A DNA stretch of 64,000 nt from Sphingomonas glacialis (lineage in GTDB: Bacteria > Pseudomonadota > Alphaproteobacteria > Sphingomonadales > Sphingomonadaceae), in NCBI RefSeq assembly GCF_014653575.1, contig NZ_BNAQ01000004.1:62001-126000 (forward strand), written 5' to 3'. Position numbers and translations under genes: made by a program. Under the pieces are notes generated by a model. The model did not search any database. It was not told the origin of the DNA and saw only the letters and a list, made by a program, of their open reading frames with translations. Within the stretch, counting starts at the first letter, position 1; every line of letters starts with the position of its first letter. Below, piece by piece: positions 1 through 7,986 of the stretch.

Positions 1-224
1 TCGTCGTTATCGACGAGCAGCCGCCCGTCCATCCAGGCGAGCGCCGCGCCGAGCCGCGGATGGCGCGCGATATAGGTCGCGACGTTCTTGTCGGCGAAGC
101 GCAGCGTGACGGGGCGGAACGCGGGATCGGGCGTGCCGTAGTGATAACGCGTGCCATCGGCATCGATGATCGTCAGTTCGCCGCGCTTGACGAGATTTTT
201 CGCGAACCGGTCGAACAGCCACAT
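1..224 (-). CDS. Cyclopropane-fatty-acyl-phospholipid synthase-like protein, N-terminal part (cut by window edge)
   Basis: The gene is read on the minus strand from an ATG at 224 and runs off the left edge, so only about 74 residues are visible. The protein begins MWLFDRFAKNLVKRGELTII and continues with IDADGTRYHYGTPDP and a stretch resembling the N-terminal domain of the SAM-dependent cyclopropane-fatty-acid synthase family, which methylenates unsaturated acyl chains of membrane phospholipids. The SAM-binding and catalytic parts lie outside the window, so the activity cannot be confirmed. The assignment rests on resemblance of the N-terminus only. Confidence 0.6.
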   Translation of the reverse strand, partial: MWLFDRFAKNLVKRGELTIIDADGTRYHYGTPDPAFRPVTLRFADKNVATYIARHPRLGAALAWMDGRLLVDND

Positions 225-585
225 CGCACACACGCTCCATACCCTGACACCCTGTCGCATGCCGGATCGCGTTGCCCAAGACGGGGCGCAACGAGGGGAG
301 GTCAGGCGCAAGGTTCTGAGGATCCACCGTGACCGTCTCCCCCAGCAGACGCAAGATACCAAGGAGGATCGGGTCTATTTTGCTGAAGCGCGCAGTCATG
401 CGGGTCAGTCGCATCAGTCGTGCAGAATACCACCGCCTGCGTAACGACAATGGTGTTATGTGCAGAATTTTACACTGATCTGAATCAATTAAGTAATTTA
501 TCAGTATTTATAATGCAGGTGTTGCCTGTCAGTGCCGAAACGTTGCCTTGCGAAGCGCAGGATATAATAAGGAATTGGAGTCATC
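225..585. other. Divergent intergenic region, AT-rich in the middle
   Basis: No convincing gene is seen between the CFA-synthase-like gene (minus) and the outer-membrane protein gene (plus). Bases about 440-520 are clearly AT-rich against the surrounding GC-rich DNA and contain a TATAAT hexamer at 509-514, but no good -35 box stands 16-18 bases upstream. The promoters of both flanking genes probably lie here. Open frames in this stretch lack plausible codon use. Confidence 0.4.
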
Positions 586-1302
586 ATGAAGACGAGTACA
601 TTGGGGGTCGCGATGGCAACAGCGTGCCTGGCACTGATCGCGCAACCGGCCTTTGCGCAGGCAGGCCCGGTACAGAAAACGACGACGCATTCGACAGGGG
701 ATACCAAAAGCGGGCGCTTCCGGATCGGCTTGACCGCCGGCACGCTCGGGATCGGTCCCGAGATCGGCTATCGCGCCAATCGCACGATCGGCGTGCGCGC
801 GAATGCGACGTTCCTGTCGTTCAGCCACAGCGTCAAATCGAACAACGTCCGCTATGACGGCAAGGCCAATTTGAAGTCGGGCGGCGTGATGCTCGATCTG
901 CATCCCTTCGGCGGCGGTTTCTTCCTGTCTGCCGGCGCACGGATCAACGGCAATGCCGGCCGCCTGCGCGCCACGCCGCAGAGCACCACCACGATCGGCG
1001 CGATCGCCTACACACCGGCGCAGATCGGCACGATCAGCGGGCGCGCAGAGGTGAAGAACGTCGCACCGCAATTGACGCTTGGCTATGGCGGCGGCCTGCA
1101 CCGTGGCCTGAGCGTCAATGTCGAGGCGGGTGCGCTGTTCCAGGGTGCGGTGCGCGTGCGTGATTACAGCTCGAACGGGACGCTCGCCAACGACCCGCGC
1201 TTCATCGCCGAACTCGAGAAGGAACGGCTCAACACCCAGCGCAAGGTCGACGACTATAAAGTCTATCCGATCCTCCAGGTCGGGCTGAAGTACCGCTTCT
1301 GA
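586..1302 (+). CDS. Outer-membrane beta-barrel protein
   Basis: This 238-residue protein has a clear Sec signal peptide (MKTSTLGVAMATACLALIAQ, cleavage after the AFA-Q site near residue 23) and ends in a C-terminal Phe (KYRF), the usual signal for Bam-dependent insertion of barrels. The mature part alternates hydrophobic and polar residues with many Gly and Tyr/Phe, as in small OmpW/OmpA-barrel-like proteins. The ATG follows an AAGGAATTGGAG Shine-Dalgarno region. No specific ligand or function is recognisable. It stands alone, convergent with the histidine kinase gene downstream. Confidence 0.75.
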   Translation: MKTSTLGVAMATACLALIAQPAFAQAGPVQKTTTHSTGDTKSGRFRIGLTAGTLGIGPEIGYRANRTIGVRANATFLSFSHSVKSNNVRYDGKANLKSGGVMLDLHPFGGGFFLSAGARINGNAGRLRATPQSTTTIGAIAYTPAQIGTISGRAEVKNVAPQLTLGYGGGLHRGLSVNVEAGALFQGAVRVRDYSSNGTLANDPRFIAELEKERLNTQRKVDDYKVYPILQVGLKYRF

Positions 1303-1378
1303 CGATCCGCGCCGGGGTAACCTGATCGCGAGAGCAGCCCGCCGGAGCGATACATCATCGCTTCGGCAGGAACGCTGA

Positions 1379-2737
1379 TCACCGCGCGAGCGTGATCCGG
1401 GCGACCAGCCCGCCGCCGTCGCGATTGGCGAGCGTGATGTCGCCGCCGGCATCGCGCACGATCGTCCGGGCTAGCGCGAGACCCAGGCCGATGCCCCCGG
1501 TCGCCTTGTTGCGCGACGTCTCGAGCCGCGTGAACGCCTCGAACACGTCGCCGAGGCGGTCGGCGGGAATGCCGGGGCCGCGATCGCACACCAGGATCGC
1601 GACCGACTGCGCGCTCGCGGTGACGCTGACTTCGACCGCGCCGGCATATTTCAGCGCATTCTCGATCAGGTTGCGCAGCGCGCGGCGCATCAGGCCGGGG
1701 CGCAGCCGCATGCGGATGCGCTCGCTTTCCTCGAACACGACCTCGTGGCCGATCTCGCGGAAATCCTCGACGACGGCATCGACCAAAGCCGCGAGATCGA
1801 CTTCTGTCGGCGGCTCGCTCGGGCGGCCGAGCCGCGCGAGCGACAGGATGTCGTCGAGCATCCGGTTCATCTCGGCGATCGTCTCGGCCATCTTGGCGCG
1901 ATCGGCATCGTCATCGACCGACTCGACGCGGACGCGCAGCGAGGCGAGCGGGGTGCGCAGATCATGCCCGATCGCGCCGAGCATCCGATCCTTCTCGTCG
2001 AGCATCGCGGTGACGCGCAAGCGCAGCGCGTTGAACGCCGCGATCACGTCGCGCACGTCCTGCGGCCCGGCGGCGGGGACGGGGTCGGCCGTGGCACCCG
2101 GCTGGAAGCTGCGGGCGGCCTCGGCAAGCCCGCGCAACGGCCGCGAGATCCGCCGCCCGGCCCACAGCAACGGCACCAGCACGACGATGTAGAGGATCGC
2201 GGTCTGCGCCATCAACCGCCAGAAGATATCCGAATCGTCGCGCGTCCACGGAAGGTTGAGCACGAACCACTGTCCGCCCGGGCGCTCGACCGCGACTTGC
2301 AGCTCGGCGCCGCCGCGCAGCAGACGCTCGACGCGCTGTGCGCTGACATAGCGCAGCCGCGGATCGTTGCGCTGGATCGGCAGGACTTGCGTCTGGATGC
2401 GCGACGCCTTGACCCCGGCCTCGGAAAGCGCGGCGCGAAGCGCGGTTTCGACTTCGGCGACATGCTCGCCGCCGGGCTGGATCGGCGAGCGCGGCGCGAG
2501 ATGGATCCGGCTCCAGCCCGAACCGCCGCCGACGCGCCGCCCCGCGGCGATCCGCTCGTCGGCATCGATGATCCGCGTGACGACGGGCCCGGTCGCCTGA
2601 TCGAGCCGCGCGCGGCGACGGTCCTGCAGTGCGAGCGTGAAGTTGATCGCCTGCGCGACGAACAGCGCGATCGCGATGAGCAGCGCCATCTGCCCCGACA
2701 GGCTCCGCGGGATCGCCCGCAGACGCGTGATCCTCAA
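1379..2737 (-). CDS. Two-component sensor histidine kinase
   Basis: A membrane sensor kinase of about 452 residues. It has a transmembrane helix near residues 17-37, a periplasmic loop, a second helix near 175-195, a HAMP-type linker, and the H-box GAIGHDLRTPLASLR with the phosphorylated His near residue 258. The N-box (LRNLIENALKYA), G1 (DRGPGIP) and G2 (GIGLGLALA) of the ATPase domain are intact. The preferred start is a TTG at 2737 whose bases overlap the regulator stop (TTGA), giving tight translational coupling; an upstream start at 2779 would overlap the regulator by 46 bases and add an Arg-rich tail. Its stimulus cannot be read from the sequence. The partner is the adjacent OmpR-family regulator. 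Confidence 0.9.
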   Translation of the reverse strand: MRITRLRAIPRSLSGQMALLIAIALFVAQAINFTLALQDRRRARLDQATGPVVTRIIDADERIAAGRRVGGGSGWSRIHLAPRSPIQPGGEHVAEVETALRAALSEAGVKASRIQTQVLPIQRNDPRLRYVSAQRVERLLRGGAELQVAVERPGGQWFVLNLPWTRDDSDIFWRLMAQTAILYIVVLVPLLWAGRRISRPLRGLAEAARSFQPGATADPVPAAGPQDVRDVIAAFNALRLRVTAMLDEKDRMLGAIGHDLRTPLASLRVRVESVDDDADRAKMAETIAEMNRMLDDILSLARLGRPSEPPTEVDLAALVDAVVEDFREIGHEVVFEESERIRMRLRPGLMRRALRNLIENALKYAGAVEVSVTASAQSVAILVCDRGPGIPADRLGDVFEAFTRLETSRNKATGGIGLGLALARTIVRDAGGDITLANRDGGGLVARITLAR

Positions 2738-3471
2738 AGGCGCGTCACTTCGGCGGCGAGCGTGTAGCCGCCACCCCACACCGTCTTGATCAGCTCGGGC
2801 GCCTTGGCGTCGGCCTCGATCTTGCGCCGCAACCGGCTGATCTGGTTGTCGATCGCGCGGTCGAAGGCGGCGGCCTCGCGGCCTTGCGTCAAATCGAGCA
2901 ACTGGTCGCGCGTCAGCACCTGGCGCGGGCGCGTGACGAGCGCGTGGAGGAGGTTGTACTCGCCGGTCGAGAGCGGCACCGACACGCCCTCGCGGTCGAC
3001 CAAGGTGCGCTCGCCCGACTTGAGCACCCAGCCGGCAAAGGCGAACGATCCGCTTTCGGGCGCGTGCTGGCGCGTGCCGCCCGCCGCCGCCCGCCGCAGG
3101 ATGACCTTGACGCGCGCCGCCAGCTCGCGCGGCGAGAACGGCTTCACGACATAATCGTCGGCGCCCATTTCGAGGCCGACGATGCGGTCGGTCTCTTCGG
3201 TGCGCGCGGTGAGCAGGATGACGGGCACTTCGCCGCTCTCGCGGATGTGGCGCGTGAGCGACAGGCCGTCTTCGCCGGGCATCATGATGTCCAGGATGAC
3301 GAGGTCGATCGCATAGGCCGTCATCCGTGCGCGCGCGCCCTCGGCGTCGCCGGCTTGAGTCACGCGGAAACCCTGCCGCGTCAGATATTGCGCGAGCGGT
3401 TCACGGATCGAGCGTTCGTCGTCGACGAGCAACAGATGCGGCGTGTCTCCCATCGGTTCGCTGCTTAGCAT
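2734..3471 (-). CDS. OmpR-family response regulator
   Basis: A DNA-binding response regulator of about 245 residues. The receiver domain shows the acidic pair (VDDE), the phospho-acceptor Asp near residue 61 (LDIMMPGEDG), the switch Thr (LLTAR) and the conserved Lys (VVKPFSP). The C-terminal winged-helix domain carries the expected recognition-helix region (DRAIDNQISRLRRKIE) and the closing hairpin (TVWGGGYTLA). The ATG at 3471 is used here; a second ATG at 3453 is possible because neither has a strong Shine-Dalgarno. It is followed by the kinase with a 4-base overlap and preceded by the EF-hand gene, so the three probably form one operon. Tandem decamers at 4116-4145 are a likely binding site. 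Confidence 0.9.
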   Translation of the reverse strand: MLSSEPMGDTPHLLLVDDERSIREPLAQYLTRQGFRVTQAGDAEGARARMTAYAIDLVILDIMMPGEDGLSLTRHIRESGEVPVILLTARTEETDRIVGLEMGADDYVVKPFSPRELAARVKVILRRAAAGGTRQHAPESGSFAFAGWVLKSGERTLVDREGVSVPLSTGEYNLLHALVTRPRQVLTRDQLLDLTQGREAAAFDRAIDNQISRLRRKIEADAKAPELIKTVWGGGYTLAAEVTRL

Positions 3472-3495
3472 GGTGTGGCGCTCTTGAAAGGGGAT

Positions 3496-3526
3496 GCCGG
3501 GCGAGCAGGGGGGAGGCTCGCCCGGC
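3496..3526. other. Hairpin between the EF-hand gene and the response regulator
   Basis: A perfect 10-bp stem (GCCGGGCGAG with CTCGCCCGGC) and an 11-base loop lie in the 82-base gap between the EF-hand stop and the regulator start. On the minus strand it is followed by a weak CCCCTTTC tract rather than a long T run. It could attenuate transcription or stabilise one part of the operon mRNA, which would let the EF-hand protein be made in excess of the regulator. This role is inferred. Confidence 0.5.
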
Positions 3527-3553
3527 GTCCGGGCCAAGGGGAAAAGGCCCGGA

Positions 3554-4030
3554 TCAGTTGCCCGGCGCGGCTGGCGCGGGGGAAGGGGGCGCCGGTGGCG
3601 GCGCGATCGCGTCGGCGGGATCGGCGCGGCCACCGGGACCGCCGGGGCGCATCGCGCGCGCGCGGTCCATCCAGGCGGTGAGCTCTTCGCGCGAGATCTG
3701 GCCGTCCTTGTTGGCATCGATCCGGCTGAAGCGCGTATCGGCCTGCGCGAGGAACTCGGCGCGCGAGATCTTGCCGTCGCCGTCGGTGTCGCCGCGCGTC
3801 ATCATGCGGGCGCCCGGGCCCTGCATTTCGTCGGTGGTGAGGAAGCCGTCCTTGTTGGCATCCATCGCGGTGAAGCGCGTGGTCGCCTCGGCGGTGGCCT
3901 CGGCGCGCGAGATCAGCCCGTCGCCATTGCTGTCGGCGGTGCGGAACATGCCGCCGCCGCCTTGTGCCACCGCAGCGGCGGTGGCGAGCGCGGCGACCGT
4001 CGTCGCGACGAAGAAGCGCGTGAGGGACAT
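3554..4030 (-). CDS. Secreted EF-hand calcium-binding protein
   Basis: A 158-residue protein starting at an ATG at 4030, which is preceded by AGGAG; a longer frame upstream has no such signal. A signal peptide (MSLTRFFVATTVAALATAAA) is followed by four EF-hand loops: DSNGDGLISRAE, DANKDGFLTTDE, DTDGDGKISRAE and DANKDGQISREE. All carry the D-x-D/N-x-D-G pattern with a closing Glu, so each should bind calcium. The tail is rich in Pro and Ala. It lies directly upstream of a two-component pair, an arrangement that suggests that it is part of, or a target of, that signalling system in the periplasm. Confidence 0.85.
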   Translation of the reverse strand: MSLTRFFVATTVAALATAAAVAQGGGGMFRTADSNGDGLISRAEATAEATTRFTAMDANKDGFLTTDEMQGPGARMMTRGDTDGDGKISRAEFLAQADTRFSRIDANKDGQISREELTAWMDRARAMRPGGPGGRADPADAIAPPPAPPSPAPAAPGN

Positions 4031-4115
4031 GGCGGTAAACTCCTGTGCTGGCTGGGCGGGGCGCCGTTCCTTGACGCCGGTTATGCGCGGGGATCTGTCG
4101 CGTCGCTGTGCCGGA

Positions 4116-4145
4116 AGATGCGGCAAAGTGTCGCAATTTGTCGCA
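4116..4145 (-). promoter_or_regulatory. Three tandem 10-bp repeats, probable response-regulator box
   Basis: Read on the minus strand, three decamers follow each other without a gap: TGCGACAAAT, TGCGACACTT and TGCCGCATCT. OmpR-family regulators bind as head-to-tail dimers to direct repeats spaced one helical turn, so the array fits the regulator encoded at 2734-3471. It lies 86-115 bases upstream of the EF-hand start, in promoter position for the EF-hand/regulator/kinase operon. Confidence 0.6.
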
Positions 4146-4151
4146 GATGTT

Positions 4152-4178
4152 CCTCCCCTCCCTGGAAGGGAGGGGAGG
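4152..4178. repeat. Palindromic GC-rich hairpin downstream of the thioesterase
   Basis: An 11-bp inverted repeat (CCTCCCCTCCC with GGGAGGGGAGG, 5-base loop) lies 20 bases past the thioesterase stop. Sequence and shape match the family of dispersed palindromes seen elsewhere in the window. It may end or protect the thioesterase/CoA-ligase transcript, although no T run follows. Confidence 0.5.
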
Positions 4179-4198
4179 AGAAGGCGGTGCGGCGCGCC

Positions 4199-4975
4199 CT
4201 ATCCGAAGATCGCGACGCTCTGCATGCCTTGTGCGATCGGCACGCCGTCGGCGTTCCACAGCATCATCGTCTGGCTCGAGCCGCCGTTGACGGCATGCTG
4301 CGATTCTGCCGAGAGCAACCACCAGCCGTCGGTCGTGGCGGGCTTTGGCGTGAGCAAATTGACGATCCATGTCACCGAACTCAGCGGCACGAACTCCTTG
4401 CCGAACAGCTTGAACGCCGCGGGCGGGAGCGCGTCGGCGAGCGCGAGCACCTCGACCATCGGGTCGATCCCCGCATAATCGCGCAGCCGCGCCCAGCGCA
4501 GCCATTCGGCCTCGCCCGGCGCCTCGGCCTTGAGATCGAGGAAGTTGAAGTTGCCGGTGAAGAATTCGTCGGGGCCGGTATAGAGTTTCGCATCGGCTGC
4601 AGGCGGCGGCAGTGTGGCGGCGAGCCCGCCGCTGAGCGCGACGCGCGACGGCTGCTCGGCCATGAACACGAACACCGCGCGATAGCCGAGCCCGGCGTCG
4701 GAGACGATATCGGCCTGGATGAAGGCAGCGGTGCGGCCGCGGCGCAGCTTGGTCGCGGTGACGCGCACGTCGCCCGACAGCGGTCCGATGAACGCCACTT
4801 GCGCCGAGCGGAGCGGCGGCAGATCGGGTTCGATCCCCTGCGCGGCGTGGAGCGCGAGTGCGCTCGACAGGCCGCCATAAGCGGTGCGCCCCTGCAGCCA
4901 GTCGCTCGGGATCTGCGCGCGGAAGCCGCCCTCGATCGGCGTGGCAGCAGCGAGGATCTCGCGGATCGGCGTCAT
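4199..4975 (-). CDS. Acyl-CoA thioesterase family protein
   Basis: A 258-residue protein with the features of the double hot-dog thioesterase-like family: an N-terminal segment with WLQGRTAYGGLSSALALHAA, then the first sheet (LRSAQVAFIGPLSGDVRVTA) and a C-terminal half with the second hot dog. Such enzymes hydrolyse acyl-CoA esters in the cytosol. The ATG at 4975 overlaps the stop of the CoA-ligase gene (ATGA), so the two are translationally coupled. Together they suggest activation of and release from CoA of a carboxylic acid substrate; the substrate itself is not readable. Confidence 0.8.
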   Translation of the reverse strand: MTPIREILAAATPIEGGFRAQIPSDWLQGRTAYGGLSSALALHAAQGIEPDLPPLRSAQVAFIGPLSGDVRVTATKLRRGRTAAFIQADIVSDAGLGYRAVFVFMAEQPSRVALSGGLAATLPPPAADAKLYTGPDEFFTGNFNFLDLKAEAPGEAEWLRWARLRDYAGIDPMVEVLALADALPPAAFKLFGKEFVPLSSVTWIVNLLTPKPATTDGWWLLSAESQHAVNGGSSQTMMLWNADGVPIAQGMQSVAIFG

Positions 4976-6498
4976 GCTGCGGTCTCCGCCAGACGATCGC
5001 GCAAGTCGCGCTTGAGCACCTTGCCGATCGCACTGCGCGGCAGCTCGTCGATCGCGTGGAGCGCCGACAGCCGCTGCGTCTTGCCGAGCTGGGCGTTGGT
5101 CCAGTCGAGGATCTCCGTGATGCTCGCATCGACCCCGGTATGCGGTACGTAGAAGCCGACCGGCGTTTCGCCCCACGCCTCGGACGGAACGCCGATCACG
5201 CTGCAATCGGCGACCGCGGGATGCGTCCGCAGCACCGCTTCGAGATCGGTCGGATAGATGTTGAAGCCGCCCGAGATGATCAGGTCCTTCTTGCGGTCGA
5301 GCAAGGTGAGGAAGCCGTCGGCATCGAAGCGCCCGACATCGCCGTGGCGGATGTAGCGGTTGCCCTCGGCGTCGTACCATTCGGCGGCGGCGGTGGCGTC
5401 GCTGCGGCCGTGATAGCCCGTCATCATCGCCGGCGAGCGGCCGACGACTTCGCCCATCTCGCCTTGCGGGACTTCGTTGCCGTCGTCGTCGATCAGGCGG
5501 ATGTCATGGCCCTCGATCGGGCGACCGACGGTATGGAGCTTGTCGGGAAAGCCGTTCGCGACGAGCAGGCACGTCCCGCCGCCTTCGGTCATGCCGTAAT
5601 ATTCGACGAGCAACCCGGGCCAGCGTGCGAGGATGTCGGCCTTCAGCGCGGCGGAGAAGGGCGCCGAGGTGCAGGTCTTGAAGCGGAAGCTCGCGAGGTC
5701 GAAGGTGTCGAAATCGGGCAGCGCCATCAGCCGCTGATATTGGACCGGCACGAGCATGGTGTGCGTCGCGCGGTGGCGCTCGGCGAGCGTGAGATAGCCG
5801 CGCGCGTCGAACTTCTTCATCAACACGACGGTGCCGCCCCAGCCGAGCGTCGGCAGGAAGCTGACGAGCGTGGTGTTCGAATAGAGTGGCGTCGCGATCA
5901 TCGTCACCGCACTCGCAAAGCCCGCGGCTTCGTTGCGGCTGATATGCGCCCAGCGCATCGCGTGGCTCTGGACGATGCCCTTCGGCGTGCCGGTGGTGCC
6001 CGACGAATAGATGATGTTGAAGCCGTCTTCGGGCCGGATCGTCACGGGCGCGGGGTGCGCGCCCTCGGGCGCGAGCCAGCTGCCGAGCGATTTGAGGCGG
6101 ACGAGCTTGCCGGGGATGTGCTGGCCGGCGAGCGCGGTCGCCGCGTCGGCATCGACGAAGGTGATCGGCGCGGCGCAATCGGCGATCATCGCGACGATGC
6201 TTTCGGGCGTGCCCGACGGCGCGAGGGGCGTTGCGAGGCAGCCGGCGCGGAGCGCGCCGAGGAACACCGCGGCATAATCGATGCTCGCCGAGGCGACGAT
6301 CGCGACCGCCTGACCCTGCGCCACGCCGTCACGCTGGAGCGCCGCGGCGATGCGGTCCATCAGCGCGTCGAGGCTGGCATAATCGAGCTCGCCGTCGGCC
6401 TCGGCGAGTGCGACCTTGTCGCCTTGCTCGGCCGCGTGCGCGCGGATCAGGTCGGGCAGCGCGGCGAAGTCGCCGGCAAGCATCTCGGCAGCGGTCAT
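4972..6498 (-). CDS. AMP-dependent acyl-CoA synthetase/ligase
   Basis: A 508-residue member of the ANL adenylate-forming family. Visible motifs are the ATP-binding loop YSSGTTGTPKGIV (about residues 164-176), the YYGMTEGG motif, the hinge region (GDVGRFDADGFLTLLDRKKD) and the C-terminal catalytic Lys in SAIGKVLKRDL. It should convert a carboxylic acid to its CoA thioester via an acyl-AMP. The ATG at 6498 was chosen; a longer reading extends through unlikely sequence. It is first in an operon with the thioesterase. Long-chain fatty acids or aromatic acids are both possible substrates. Confidence 0.88.
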   Translation of the reverse strand: MTAAEMLAGDFAALPDLIRAHAAEQGDKVALAEADGELDYASLDALMDRIAAALQRDGVAQGQAVAIVASASIDYAAVFLGALRAGCLATPLAPSGTPESIVAMIADCAAPITFVDADAATALAGQHIPGKLVRLKSLGSWLAPEGAHPAPVTIRPEDGFNIIYSSGTTGTPKGIVQSHAMRWAHISRNEAAGFASAVTMIATPLYSNTTLVSFLPTLGWGGTVVLMKKFDARGYLTLAERHRATHTMLVPVQYQRLMALPDFDTFDLASFRFKTCTSAPFSAALKADILARWPGLLVEYYGMTEGGGTCLLVANGFPDKLHTVGRPIEGHDIRLIDDDGNEVPQGEMGEVVGRSPAMMTGYHGRSDATAAAEWYDAEGNRYIRHGDVGRFDADGFLTLLDRKKDLIISGGFNIYPTDLEAVLRTHPAVADCSVIGVPSEAWGETPVGFYVPHTGVDASITEILDWTNAQLGKTQRLSALHAIDELPRSAIGKVLKRDLRDRLAETAA

Positions 6499-6597
6499 CG
6501 TGTCTCTTTTTGCAAGTCCATGGCTTCGATTCGCTAGTCTAGCTGACGGAAAAACGCCATACGCGATCTTCGAAAATAGATTTGGGGGGATGCCATC

Positions 6598-7212
6598 ATG
6601 CTGTTCTACGACGCCGCCAACCCAGCGCCCAATCCGCGGCGCGTGCGGATCTATCTTGCCGAAAAGGGCTTGAGCGTGCCGAGCACGACGCTGTCGATCC
6701 GCGACATGGAGCATAAGGGCGCGGCGTTCCTCAAGGTCAATCCGCTCGGGCAGATCCCTGCGCTGGAGCTCGACGACGGCAGCGTGATCACCGAGAGCAT
6801 CGCGATCTGTCGCTACTTCGAATGTCTTCATCCCGAGCCCGCCATGTTCGGCCAAGGCGCGCGCGGCGCGGCTGCGGTCGAGCAAGCGCTGCGGCGCGTC
6901 GAATTGCGGATGGGGTCGCCGTTGACGCAGGTGTGGCTGCACACCCACCCCTTCACCGCGCGCGTCGTCAAGCCGCAATTCCCCGATTATGGCGAGACGC
7001 AGCGGCCGCGCGTGCTCGAGGCGATGCGCGAGTTCGATGCTGCGCTTACCGGGTGCGCGTGGCTCGGCGGGGATGACTATTCGATCGCGGATATCGTGCT
7101 GCTGACGACGATCGATTTCGCGGGGTTCGTGGGGATCGCGGTGCCCGAGGAACTGGGCGCGTTGCGCGACTGGCATGCCCGGGCGAGTGCCCGCCCGAGC
7201 GCCAGCGCGTAA
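6598..7212 (+). CDS. Glutathione S-transferase family protein
   Basis: A 204-residue cytosolic GST. The N-terminal thioredoxin-like domain contains the glutathione-binding cis-Pro/acidic segment (NPLGQIPALELDDGSVITES) and is followed by an all-helical C-terminal domain with the conserved N-capping motif (YSIADIVLLTTIDF). A strong GGGGGGA Shine-Dalgarno precedes the ATG. It is divergent from the CoA-ligase operon and shares its promoter region. The class is not clear and no electrophile substrate can be named. Confidence 0.85.
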   Translation: MLFYDAANPAPNPRRVRIYLAEKGLSVPSTTLSIRDMEHKGAAFLKVNPLGQIPALELDDGSVITESIAICRYFECLHPEPAMFGQGARGAAAVEQALRRVELRMGSPLTQVWLHTHPFTARVVKPQFPDYGETQRPRVLEAMREFDAALTGCAWLGGDDYSIADIVLLTTIDFAGFVGIAVPEELGALRDWHARASARPSASA

Positions 7213-7222
7213 GGCTTGCGGT

Positions 7223-7246
7223 CCCCCCGGCTCATGGTCCGGGGGG
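7223..7246. terminator. Shared hairpin between convergent GST genes
   Basis: An 8-bp perfect stem (CCCCCCGG with CCGGGGGG, 8-base loop) fills the 37-base gap between the two convergent GST-like genes. T tracts are poor on both strands, so it may be a weak bidirectional terminator or a 3'-end stabiliser. Confidence 0.45.
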
Positions 7247-7249
7247 GGC

Positions 7250-7945
7250 TTATCCGAGCACCTTGGCCGTCTGCCCGAACAGCACTTTCTTCGCTTCCTC
7301 GGTCATCGGCTTGTTCTCGCTGATCGCGGCGCCCTTGGCATAAGCGGTGACGGTCGCGGGCCGCGCGGCGATCGCGTCGAACCAGCGCTTCAGATTGGGC
7401 GTGTCCTCGAGCGTCTGGCCCTGGCGCTCGTACGGCACGATCCACGGGTAGCAGGCCATGTCGGCGATCGAATAGCTGCCGGTGATGAAGTCGCGCCCCG
7501 CGAGCCGCCGGTCGAGCACGCCGTACAGCCGGTTGGTCTCGTTGACGTAGCGGTCGATCGCGTAGGGGATCTTCTCGGGCGCGTAGCCGCTGAAATGGTG
7601 GTTCTGGCCGAGCATGGGTCCGAGGCCGCCCATCTGCCACATCAGCCATTGCACCGTCTCGGTGCGGCTGCGCAGGTCGGTGCCGATGAACTTTGCGTAT
7701 TTGTCGGCGAGGTAGAGCAGGATCGCGCCCGATTCGAAGATCGCGATCGGCGCGCCGCCACCGGCGGGATCATGATCGACGATCGCGGGCATGCGGTTGT
7801 TGGGGGCGATCTTGAGGAAATCGGGCTGGAACTGCGCGCCCGAGCCGATGTTGACCGGCACGATGCGATACTCGACCCCGGCTTCCTCGAGGAACAGCGT
7901 GATCTTGTGGCCGTTCGGGGTGGGCCAATAATGCAGGTCGATCAT
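7250..7945 (-). CDS. yfcG: YfcG-like (nu-class) glutathione transferase / disulfide-bond reductase
   Basis: A 231-residue protein that begins MIDLHYWPTPNGHKITLFLE. The TPNGHK signature replaces the usual catalytic Ser/Tyr/Cys and is typical of the nu class (E. coli YfcG/YghU), which shows glutathione-dependent disulfide reductase activity. The domain order is thioredoxin-like followed by helical, with the conserved YSIADMACYPWI motif. The ATG has an AGGAG upstream. It lies 41 bases after a broken MFS transporter gene on the same strand and may once have been co-transcribed with it. Confidence 0.85.
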   Translation of the reverse strand: MIDLHYWPTPNGHKITLFLEEAGVEYRIVPVNIGSGAQFQPDFLKIAPNNRMPAIVDHDPAGGGAPIAIFESGAILLYLADKYAKFIGTDLRSRTETVQWLMWQMGGLGPMLGQNHHFSGYAPEKIPYAIDRYVNETNRLYGVLDRRLAGRDFITGSYSIADMACYPWIVPYERQGQTLEDTPNLKRWFDAIAARPATVTAYAKGAAISENKPMTEEAKKVLFGQTAKVLG

Positions 7946-7986
7946 GCGCTTGCTCCTGTGGTGTCGCGCTCCAGATGGGAGAGCCG

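Noticed and set aside
509-514. TATAAT before the outer-membrane protein gene
   Set aside because: No convincing -35 box upstream; a single hexamer in an AT-rich stretch is weak evidence.
2738-2779. Upstream start for the histidine kinase at 2779
   Set aside because: It would overlap the response regulator by 46 bases and add an Arg-rich tail; the TTG at 2737 gives the usual 4-base coupling overlap.
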